Positions 1 to 6,071 of a stretch of 6,594 nucleotides of DNA are shown piece by piece. The stretch is from Spirochaetaceae bacterium (lineage in GTDB: Bacteria; Spirochaetota; Spirochaetia; SZUA-6; Bin103). The notes below the pieces were generated by a model. The model was not told where the DNA came from and searched no databases. It saw only the letters and a list, made by a program, of their open reading frames with translations. Location: NCBI GenBank assembly GCA_028820215.1, contig JAPPKD010000298.1, positions 1-6,594 of the forward strand. Direction: 5' to 3'. The position numbers were made by a program, and so were the translations under genes. Positions within the stretch are counted from its first letter, which is position 1, and each line of letters begins with the position of its first letter.

Positions 1-408
1 CCCTCCTATATCTCATTGCCATCATTGCACTTGGAACACCGCAATTGGCTCGAGTACACCATGAGCCCGAAGAAGGATCACGGCGAACCACGCTGGGAGA
101 TCGACATCCTGGCCGTCAACGACGACGAGGTGGTCGTCGTGGCAGTGAAGACCAGCCTCAAGGTGTGGCACGTCGATGATCTTCTGGGGCTGCTGAAGGA
201 CTTCCCCGGCTTGTTGCGAGCGTATCGCGACCACGAGGTGTACGGAGCCGTGGCCTACCTGAACGCCGATGAGTCGTCGGCTGCCTATGCGCAGCGCCAG
301 GGGCTGTACGTGATTCGGGCTACCGGCAGCAGTGTGAGCATCACCAATCCGGAAGACTTCCAGCCACGCAGGTTCGGGCGTCGCTCCCGCGTATCTGAGC
401 CCCGCTGA
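1..408 (+). CDS. PD-(D/E)XK nuclease-fold protein, C-terminal part (5' end outside window)
   Basis: The frame is open from base 1 to the TGA at 406-408, giving 135 residues. No convincing start codon with a ribosome site is seen, so the gene very probably begins upstream. Family members I recall (uncharacterised PD-(D/E)XK / DUF3782-like proteins) are about 200-250 residues with this domain at the C-terminus. The core is W-E-I-D-I-L (94-111), then a hydrophobic strand, then A-V-K-T-S (142-156). This matches the D...(D/E)XK pattern except that the acidic residue is alanine. It is followed by a helix, the strand V-Y-G-A-V-A, and a final Y-V-I-R strand, as expected for the fold. Function is unknown; with the acid missing, nuclease activity is doubtful and a binding role is possible. 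Its composition is somewhat less GC-rich than the operon that faces it. Confidence 0.7.
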   Translation, partial: PSYISLPSLHLEHRNWLEYTMSPKKDHGEPRWEIDILAVNDDEVVVVAVKTSLKVWHVDDLLGLLKDFPGLLRAYRDHEVYGAVAYLNADESSAAYAQRQGLYVIRATGSSVSITNPEDFQPRRFGRRSRVSEPR

Positions 409-426
409 TCCGCTACGGGGCTCTTT
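397..426 (+). terminator. Hairpin terminator of the left gene, at a convergent junction
   Basis: A perfect 8-bp inverted repeat, GAGCCCCG (397-404) and CGGGGCTC (416-423), encloses an 11-base loop and is followed by TTT. The left arm lies inside the last codons of the + strand gene, whose TGA is at 406-408. The minus-strand operon stops at 425-427 just beyond the right arm, so its transcript could form the same stem. The minus-side flank has no T-run, so it is a weak intrinsic terminator in that direction. Confidence 0.6.
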
Positions 427-1341
427 ACGCCTCGTCCAGCTCGCGCTCGGCCGCCGCGACGGCCGAGCGCGCCTGCGCCGCCAGCTCCGCTGCGTCCCGG
501 TCGCCGAGCGGCGCGCCGCCGAACGTGAAGCGCTCCGTGGCGGCGATCGCCTGTGTCACCGCCATGGCGGCGTGCCGCGTGAGTCCGGCGCCGGCAAGCA
601 GCGCGGGCAACTCCGCCGCCGTCTTCGAGCGGGCCGGCACCTGCAGCCGCGCCGCCAGGAACCGGCGGGTCAGACGGGCCACTTCGGCCGAGTAGGCGGA
701 GCCCGGCGCGCCGCGTCCGCGGAGGGCGCGCAGGTCGCGCTCGAATCGCAGACGCGGTCGGTGCCGCCGCCCGGCGGCCAGCAACCGGCAGAGCAGGCGC
801 ACCGCGCGCCGGGCGCCGAATACGGCGGCGCCGGGACAGGCCAGCAGCACCACGACCACTGCCGCCAGGCGCAGGCCGGTGCCCGGCAGCGGCAACGGCC
901 CGCGCGCCGGTTCGAGTCGCGCGGCTCCGTCCGTCAGCGTTGCGGAGGTGCGCGCGTGCGGCAGCTCCACCACCACGCCGCCGCCCAGGTCGACCGCCGG
1001 CAGGGCAGCGACGCCGGGCTGGAACGAGCGGAACGACAGGCGCAGCAGGTGCCGGCCGCCGGCGAGCGGCGTCAAGGCGATGCCGTCGATCACGACGGGG
1101 GGGAGCGGCGATGCGGCCGTGGCCGCCGGCCGCGGCGGACGGCCGTCGAAGCCGGCGGGCAAGCCGAGCAGCACGAGCTGCAACTCGACCGCATCACCGA
1201 CCGTGAACCGTGCCGGGATGAACGTCACCTGCTCGATACGGACCGGGGCGGCGAGGGGAGGGCCGACATCGGCAGGCTGTTCCTGCGCGACGGCCGTGGC
1301 GGCGAGCAGCGCCGGAACCGACAGCCGGAGTGCGAGTCGTC

Positions 1342-1345
<4 letters not shown>
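425..1345 (-). CDS. BatD-like protein with signal peptide and one membrane segment
   Basis: The product has 306 residues. I chose the GTG at 1345-1343 because it overlaps the DUF58 stop as GTGA and gives a textbook signal peptide: M-R-R, a hydrophobic core to about residue 16, and A-V-A before Q21. Residues ~35-145 look like a beta-rich exported domain (I-E-Q-V-T-F-I-P followed by F-T-V-G-D-A-V). A transmembrane helix follows at ~157-178. The cytoplasmic tail is Arg-rich and then helical (A-Y-S-A-E-V-A-R-L, later E-R-F-T-F-G-G), resembling the DUF4129/DUF4381-type tails of proteins encoded with MoxR and DUF58. Full BatD proteins are usually longer, so this is a compact version. It is the last gene of the operon. 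It probably links the ATPase/DUF58 pair to the envelope; the exact role is unknown. The frame stays open upstream to 2422, but that part is antisense-like noise over DUF58 and MoxR. Confidence 0.75.
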
Positions 1346-2222
<877 letters not shown>

Positions 2223-2226
<4 letters not shown>

Positions 2227-3218
2227 GGCACCTCCACCTGGTCGAGCACCAGCGCGACGATGGCGTCGGCCGACACCTCCTCCGACTCGGCCTGGTAGGA
2301 GGTGATGATGCGGTGGCGCAACAGCGGCGCCGCCACCGCCTTGACGTCCTCCGGCAGGACGTAGGCGCGGCCCTCGAGCACGGCGCGGATCTTGCTGCAG
2401 CGGTAGAAGGCGATCGACGCACGCGGCGAGGCGCCGTGCTCGACGAAGCGCGCGTACTCGACGACGCGGTCGTGGGTGGCCCGGTCGGCGGCGCGCGTGG
2501 CGCGCACGATGGCGACGATGTACTCCTCGATGCGGCGGTCGACCCGCACCCCCGCGATGATCCGCTGCAGGTCGGCCACCCGCTGCGGATCGAGCGCGCG
2601 GCGCACCTCGGAGTCCGGCCGGTCGCCGACCAGGCGCACCACGGCGAGCTCGTCCTCGAAGCTGGGATACGGTACCTGCAGCTTCAGCAGGAAGCGGTCG
2701 AGCTGCGCCTCCGGCAGCGGATAGGTCCCTTCGTGCTCCAGCGGGTTCTGGGTCGCCAGCACCATGAACGGTTCCGGCAGGCCGAAGGTCCGCTCGCCGA
2801 TGGTGATCTGCCGCTCCTCCATCGCCTGCAGCAACGCCGACTGCACCTTGGCCGGCGCGCGGTTGATCTCGTCGGCCAGGACGATCTGCGCGAAGACCGG
2901 TCCGCGCCGCGCGACGAACTCACCGGTCTGCGGCCGGTACACCATGGTGCCGAGCAGGTCGGCCGGCAGCAGGTCGGGGGTGAACTGGATGCGGCTGTAG
3001 CTGGCGTCCACGACCTCCGCCAGCGCCCGCACGGCGCGCGTCTTGGCAAGCCCCGGCGCGCCTTCCAGCAGCACGTGGCCGCCGGCGACCAGCGCCATCA
3101 GCATGCCGTCGACCACCTCGTCCTGGCCGACCACGCGCTTGCCGATCTCCGCCCGCGCCTGCTGCAGGGCGGCGCGCACTTCGGCCACCCGGCCGTCGAG
3201 CTCCGCGGCGGAGCTCAT
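2223..3218 (-). CDS. MoxR-family AAA+ ATPase
   Basis: The product has 331 residues, the normal length for the family. The ATG at 3218-3216 overlaps the argJ stop as ATGA. It shows all the AAA+ hallmarks: G-Q-D-E near the N-terminus (31-34), Walker A G-A-P-G-L-A-K-T (53-60), the F-T-P-D-L-L-P-A-D motif (79-87), Walker B I-V-L-A-D-E (112-117) followed by I-N-R-A, sensor 1 A-T-Q-N-P (155-159), L-D-R-F (173-176) with the probable arginine finger, and sensor 2 G-A-S-P-R-A (262-267). The C-terminal helical lid carries Y-V-L-P-E-D-V. MoxR ATPases use ATP hydrolysis to remodel or activate partner complexes, normally together with a vWA protein such as the DUF58 protein next in the operon. All catalytic residues are present, so it is expected to be active. 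No separate ribosome site is seen; translation probably depends on coupling to argJ. Confidence 0.95.
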
Positions 3219-3253
3219 GAGCGATAGTCCGCGTTCTCCGTGACGTAGCCGTG
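3201..3253. repeat. Direct repeat copy A: argJ 3' end and moxR 5' end
   Basis: This 53-base stretch matches 4888-4940 in the same orientation without gaps, with 46 of 53 identical and 20 identical in a row at 3222-3241. On the minus strand it codes for the last residues of ArgJ (H-G-Y-V-T-E-N-A-D-Y-R-S), the ATGA overlap and the first codons of MoxR. This copy is the functional one. Confidence 0.9.
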
Positions 3254-4504
3254 CGAAAGATCGGCTCCCAGGACCACCGCGTGCCCGCGGCGGCCGGCTG
3301 CGGATGCCTCGAACTCGACGTCGATCTCCACCGCGAGGTCGTGCGGCGGGTAGTCGAGCTCGTGGTCGATGCTCCGCTCCCGCAGGTAGGCGGCCAGCGC
3401 CTCCTCCTTGCTCCCGTCGAGCCGGAACGCGCCTTGGGAGAACACCGTGACCCCGCCCAGGCGGACGGTGGCGCCTGCCAGCGGCGGCGGATCGGGCTGC
3501 GTGCCGAGGTGGTCGCCGATGGAGCTGACCAGCCGTCCCACGTTGGGGTCGCAGCCGTTCACGGCGGTCTTGACCAGCGGGGAGTTGACCACCGCCTTGC
3601 CGATGGCCGCAGCCCGCTCGTCCGTGCCCGGCGCGCTCACCGCGACCCGGATGACGTGCTCGACCCCCTCGCCGTTGCGGACGATGTCGCCGGCCAGGTC
3701 GCGGCAGACCCCGGCGATGGCCTCGGCGAGGGCCTCTTCCGGCACCCCTTCCGCGCGCTGCGAGCTCAGCGCCAGCACCATGTCGCTGGTGCTCTGGTCG
3801 CCGTCCACGGAGATGCGGTTGAAGCTGTCGCGCACCGCGTCGTCCAGCAGGCCCTGCAGGGTGTCGCGGTCGACCGCGGCGTCGGTCAGCAGGAACGCCA
3901 GCATGGTGGCCATCGACGGCTCGATCATGCCGGCGCCCTTGGCGATGCCGACCACCGTGGCGTTTCCCGCCCGCCGGCCGCGCACCTTGGGGTAGCGGTC
4001 GGTGGTCATGATCGCCCGCGCCGCCGGCACCACGCTGCCGGGGGCGCAGGCGGCGACCAGGCCGGGCAAGACGGCGCAGATCGGCTCTGCCGGAAGCCGC
4101 CAGCCGATCACGCCGGTGGAGGCGGGGGCGAACGCCTGCCCGGCGGCGCCGGCGTGCGCGGCCAGGCGGTCGAGGACGGCCGTGGCGTCGTCCACGCCGG
4201 TGGCGACGCCCACGTTGGAGACCGCGTTGTTGATCACGACGCCGCGCACGGGCGCGCGCCGCGCCAGGAGGTCGGCGACGATCTGCACCGGCGCCCCGCG
4301 CAGGGTGTTGCGCGTCAGCGTGGCCGCGAAGGCGTCGGCCGGCTGGTCTGCCAGGAGCAGCGTGACCCGGATCGGCAGCTCGTTGCCGGGACGTTCCGGG
4401 GGCTCGAACGCGGTGGCCGCGGTGGCGACCCCGAACCCGGGCGGCAGGGCGCCGCGCGAGGCCAGCGCCGCCAGATAGTCAGCGGATGAATCGTAGCGCT
4501 CCAC
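3215..4504 (-). CDS. argJ: ArgJ: glutamate N-acetyltransferase / ornithine acetyltransferase
   Basis: ArgJ transfers acetyl from N-acetylornithine to glutamate (and in bifunctional forms uses acetyl-CoA), closing the acetyl cycle of arginine synthesis in the cytoplasm. With the GTG at 4504-4502 it has 429 residues. This start gives an M-E-R-Y-D-S-S N-terminus like relatives I recall. A TTG at 4576 would add 24 residues unlike the family. Evidence includes S-T-G-V-I-G-W-R (~129-136), T-T-D-x-Y-P-K (~167-173) and the self-cleavage region K-G-A-G-M-I-E-P-x-M-A-T-M-L. In that region the chain is cut between Ala199 and Thr200, and Thr200 becomes the nucleophile. Also present are D-x-D-Q-S-T-S-D (~234-241), N-G-E-G (~277-280) and the C-terminal E-N-A-D-Y-R-S. 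The stop overlaps the moxR start (ATGA). Whether it is mono- or bifunctional cannot be read from the sequence. Confidence 0.95.
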   Translation of the reverse strand: MERYDSSADYLAALASRGALPPGFGVATAATAFEPPERPGNELPIRVTLLLADQPADAFAATLTRNTLRGAPVQIVADLLARRAPVRGVVINNAVSNVGVATGVDDATAVLDRLAAHAGAAGQAFAPASTGVIGWRLPAEPICAVLPGLVAACAPGSVVPAARAIMTTDRYPKVRGRRAGNATVVGIAKGAGMIEPSMATMLAFLLTDAAVDRDTLQGLLDDAVRDSFNRISVDGDQSTSDMVLALSSQRAEGVPEEALAEAIAGVCRDLAGDIVRNGEGVEHVIRVAVSAPGTDERAAAIGKAVVNSPLVKTAVNGCDPNVGRLVSSIGDHLGTQPDPPPLAGATVRLGGVTVFSQGAFRLDGSKEEALAAYLRERSIDHELDYPPHDLAVEIDVEFEASAAGRRGHAVVLGADLSHGYVTENADYRS

Positions 4505-4540
4505 GCTCCGCAGTGTAGCGTGCGGACACGCAGTTGGCTC
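4505..4540 (-). promoter_or_regulatory. Putative argJ operon promoter, possibly leaderless
   Basis: On the minus strand a TACACT box (4517-4512; four of six matches to TATAAT) lies 7 bases before the GTG start. Transcription starting at the usual distance would begin at or next to the start codon, giving a leaderless mRNA. No good -35 is seen at 16-18 bases (nearest hexamer GAGCCA). A GGAG sits only 1 base before the GTG, too close for a normal ribosome site. Confidence 0.35.
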
Positions 4541-4556
4541 ACCGATTCCGGGCCCC

Positions 4557-4603
4557 TTGCTCCGCTTTATGTTCAAAGGATAAAGAAGGTCTTCAAAGGA
4601 CCT
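4557..4603 (+). promoter_or_regulatory. Putative promoter, operator repeats and RBS of the orphan antitoxin gene
   Basis: TTGCTC (4557-4562), a 16-base spacer and GATAAA (4579-4584) make a plausible promoter. The 9-base direct repeat TTCAAAGGA occurs at 4572-4580 and 4592-4600, starts 20 bases apart (about two helical turns). A small palindrome, AGGTC (4587-4591) with GACCT (4599-4603), spans the region. AAAGGA (4595-4600) is 8 bases before the ATG at 4609 and serves as the ribosome site. Antitoxins commonly bind repeats over their own promoter, so this is a candidate autoregulatory operator; that is inference. Confidence 0.45.
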
Positions 4604-4608
4604 GTGTT

Positions 4609-4884
4609 ATGACCTCGATCGCCGTGACAGACCTCAAGCGGCCTCGCGAGTTGCGGGGCATCCTCGAACGAGCGCGTCAAGTGGTGGTGACCAAGGACGG
4701 CCGCCCATTTGCGATCATGATCGGGGTCGATCCCGAAGGGACAGCCGATACCTTGCGAGAGGTACGGCGCGCGCTGTTCTCGACGGCGGTCCTTCGCGCC
4801 CGTCGCCGGGCGACCACCGCCCCCATCAGCGCCGCGGAGATCCAGGCCGAGGTCGATGCCCAGCGTGCGCGTCAGTCGATGTGA
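4609..4884 (+). CDS. Phd/YefM-family antitoxin without an adjacent toxin
   Basis: The product has 91 residues. The ATG at 4609 is preceded by AAAGGA at 8 bases. The frame is open further upstream, but that extension lies over the promoter. The N-terminal half fits the Phd/YefM fold: an I-A-V-T-D-L-K strand and helix (4-10), a second helix R-E-L-R-G-I-L-E, then V-V-V-T-K-D-G-R-P-F-A-I-M-I (25-38), the V-T-x-x-G-x-P hallmark of the family. The C-terminal helix (S-A-A-E-I-Q-A-E-V-D-A) is the kind of toxin-wrapping tail seen in antitoxins paired with PIN-family toxins. Normally such a toxin would overlap or follow this stop within a few bases. Here a relic repeat and then a separate vapBC unit follow. 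It may neutralise a toxin encoded elsewhere or be left over from a broken pair. Confidence 0.8.
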   Translation: MTSIAVTDLKRPRELRGILERARQVVVTKDGRPFAIMIGVDPEGTADTLREVRRALFSTAVLRARRRATTAPISAAEIQAEVDAQRARQSM

Positions 4885-4887
4885 TCA

Positions 4888-4940
4888 CTCCGCGCCGGAG
4901 TTCATGACCGATAGTCCGCGTTCTCCGTCATGTTGGCGTG
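4888..4940. repeat. Direct repeat copy B: relic of the argJ/moxR junction between two TA units
   Basis: This is the partner of 3201-3253 (46 of 53 identical). Read on the minus strand it still encodes H-A-N-M-T-E-N-A-D-Y-R-S and a stop, then the ATGA overlap and a short M-N-S-G-A-E frame that stops at 4887-4885. The difference in the Arg codon is synonymous (CGC/CGG), and the ATGA overlap is intact. It begins 3 bases after the orphan antitoxin stop and runs into the -35 region of the vapBC promoter. It is too short to be a gene and is best read as a remnant of a second argJ-moxR copy. Confidence 0.85.
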
Positions 4941-4973
4941 GCGTGCAGTCGTGGTATATTGCTCGGTGACCAC
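4933..4973 (+). promoter_or_regulatory. Putative vapBC promoter with a small inverted repeat
   Basis: TTGGCG (4933-4938), a 16-base spacer and TATATT (4955-4960; five of six matches to TATAAT) are a good promoter match, predicting a start near 4967 and a leader of about 88 bases. An inverted repeat GTGGT (4951-4955) / ACCAC (4969-4973) brackets the -10 box and predicted start, a sensible place for an antitoxin operator. The -35 hexamer lies within the tail of relic repeat B. Confidence 0.5.
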
Positions 4974-5054
4974 AAATATGTCAATGTAGTCTCGAAGAGA
5001 ATCGGCTCCCGACGCAGGAGAAGCCGGTCCGAATGTGCAGGGGGAATCTTTCAC

Positions 5055-5333
5055 ATGATCGTCGCAGGCATTCGGGAGACCAAGACACGCCTCAGCAGCT
5101 ACCTGGCCGCGGTGCGGGCCGGCGAGGAAGTACTCATCACCGACCGCGGGCGGCCCGTAGCGCGGATCATCCCCGAGCCGGCTCGTACCGCGTCGCTCAC
5201 GGAACAGCTCGCCGGGCTGGCGGCGGCGGGAATCGTCACGCTGCCGACTGAACCGGCTCCGCGAGCACGGCCCATTCCGCAGCGGGTCACCGGTACGCCG
5301 CTGTCCGATATCGTGCGCGAAGATCGCAGGTGA
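5055..5333 (+). CDS. VapB-type antitoxin of the Phd (prevent-host-death) family
   Basis: The product has 92 residues. The ATG at 5055 is preceded by a strong AGGGGGAA (5039-5046) at about 9 bases; the 39 upstream in-frame codons lie over the promoter and leader and were excluded. The N-terminal DNA-binding/dimer domain reads I-R-E-T-K-T-R-L-S-S-Y-L (6-17), R-A-G-E-E-V-L-I-T-D-R-G-R-P-V-A-R-I-I-P (21-40), a classic Phd-type sequence. The C-terminal tail ends in S-D-I-V-R-E-D-R-R, typical of the toxin-neutralising end in antitoxins paired with PIN toxins. The stop overlaps the vapC start (GTGA). Expected role: bind and inhibit VapC and repress the operon. Its sequence differs clearly from the other antitoxin in the window, so they are not a recent duplicate. 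Confidence 0.9.
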   Translation: MIVAGIRETKTRLSSYLAAVRAGEEVLITDRGRPVARIIPEPARTASLTEQLAGLAAAGIVTLPTEPAPRARPIPQRVTGTPLSDIVREDRR

Positions 5334-5773
5334 TCGCGTACTTCGACACGAGCGCACTGGTAAAGCGCTACGTGCAGGAGGCGGACAGCGATCAGGTGCT
5401 GGCGCTCTGGTCGACGGCGCAGGCACGGGCCGTATCTCGGCTCGCCTTCGCCGAGACCTTTTCTGCGGCCCGGCGCAAGCAACGCGAGCGACCCGACGCC
5501 CATGCGGTCGTTGAGACATCGCTCGCGGAATTCGGGCGCGACTGGCGGACGTTCCTGATCGTGGAACTGACGGCGGATCTCGATGATTCGATCCAGCGGC
5601 TCCTTGCGGACCACGCGCTCAAGGCTGCGGACAGCATACACTTGGCATCCTGCCTGGCCCTCTCGGAACGGCTGGATCAGTCACTGGTCTTCGCGTGCTG
5701 GGATGAAGCTCTCCTGCAGGCGGCGCGCGCTGAGGGCTTGTCGACGCTTCCGGAAGAGCAATCCTCCTACTGA
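5330..5773 (+). CDS. vapC: VapC toxin, PIN-domain ribonuclease
   Basis: The product has 147 residues. The GTG at 5330 overlaps the antitoxin stop at 5331-5333 by four bases. PIN-domain toxins are magnesium-dependent ribonucleases that cleave tRNA or rRNA and halt translation when the antitoxin is lost. The four expected acidic residues are all visible: Asp6 in Y-F-D-T-S-A-L-V-K-R-Y, Glu42 in L-A-F-A-E, Asp101 in K-A-A-D-S-I-H-L-A-S, and Asp125 in A-C-W-D-E-A-L. Length and motif spacing are normal, so the toxin should be active and the operon complete. Coding composition on the other strand begins directly after its TGA at 5771-5773, which suggests that the module's edge is a recombination junction. 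The RNA target cannot be predicted. Confidence 0.93.
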   Translation: MIAYFDTSALVKRYVQEADSDQVLALWSTAQARAVSRLAFAETFSAARRKQRERPDAHAVVETSLAEFGRDWRTFLIVELTADLDDSIQRLLADHALKAADSIHLASCLALSERLDQSLVFACWDEALLQAARAEGLSTLPEEQSSY

Positions 5774-5866
5774 CGCGAACCCCTCGCGCTGCAGGTGCAT
5801 GAGGATCGGCCGGTGGCCGGTGACGGGCGACACCAGGCCGTCGCGGATCAGGGCGAAAAAGATCGA
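5774..5866 (-). pseudogene. Remnant of an unidentified gene abutting vapC
   Basis: Read on the minus strand, the 31 codons from 5866 to 5774 have G or C at 30 of 31 third positions, about two thirds G/C at first positions and under half at second positions, the normal signature of coding DNA in a GC-rich genome. The peptide includes F-F-A-L-I-R-D-G-L-V-S-P-V-T-G-H-R-P and I-L-M-H-L-Q-R-E-G-F-A. Upstream of 5866 the frame stays open but third-position bias is lost, and downstream it runs into antisense vapC. No start, stop or ribosome site fits. I do not recognise the family. It is most simply an internal piece of a gene cut on both sides, though a very small gene cannot be excluded. Confidence 0.45.
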
Positions 5867-5937
5867 TGATTCTTGTCTCAGGGTCTTGACGGGGGCAATG
5901 CGCCTGCGAGGTAGCACGTGACCGCACGAACGCCCCC

Positions 5938-5955
5938 CTTCCGGCCTCCCGGAAG
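5938..5955. other. GC-rich hairpin in an otherwise empty stretch
   Basis: CTTCCGG (5938-5944) and CCGGAAG (5949-5955) are perfect 7-base arms around a CCTC loop. There is no T-run on either side, so it is not a standard terminator, but it is the only candidate for ending the vapBC transcript. I see no gene between 5867 and 6071. Confidence 0.35.
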
Positions 5956-6041
5956 CTCGGAGGTCCGTTCGGCCGCCCAGCACCCCCTTCAGCGCCCGCT
6001 GCGCGCGGATCGCCGCCCCGTCCCGGACCGGTCAATGAGTT

Positions 6042-6065
6042 CTATCTGAAAACCGATAGTATATT
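6042..6065 (+). promoter_or_regulatory. Putative promoter and palindrome just before the HNH gene
   Basis: TATATT (6060-6065) lies 6 bases before the ATG at 6072, so transcription would start at or beside the start codon. No Shine-Dalgarno sequence is present, which fits a leaderless message. Immediately upstream the palindrome CTATC (6042-6046) / GATAG (6055-6059) with an 8-base centre could be a regulator site in place of a poor -35 region. Confidence 0.35.
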
Positions 6066-6071
6066 TGCTTC

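Noticed and set aside
4505..4576. Longer ArgJ starting at the TTG at 4576
   Set aside because: The extra 24 residues do not look like any ArgJ N-terminus I know, and they would cover the divergent promoter region.
3201..4940. Repeats A and B as attachment sites of an island integrated at the argJ 3' end
   Set aside because: In that model the duplicated gene end lies downstream of the intact gene. Here copy B lies upstream of argJ, and no integrase is visible, so tandem-duplication residue fits better.
4902..5519. Minus-strand 205-residue frame ending in T-E-N-A-D-Y-R-S
   Set aside because: Most of it is antisense to vapB and vapC, which are clearly real. Only its last codons are meaningful, as the argJ relic.
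5619..6035. Minus-strand frames at 5619-6035 and 5681-5983 as complete genes
   Set aside because: They run antisense into vapC and lose coding composition above 5866. Only 5774-5866 in the second frame looks like real coding sequence.
6052..6060. Nine-base match ACCGATAGT shared with 4907-4915 of repeat B as a third repeat copy
   Set aside because: The similarity stops at both ends of the nine bases; this is likely chance.
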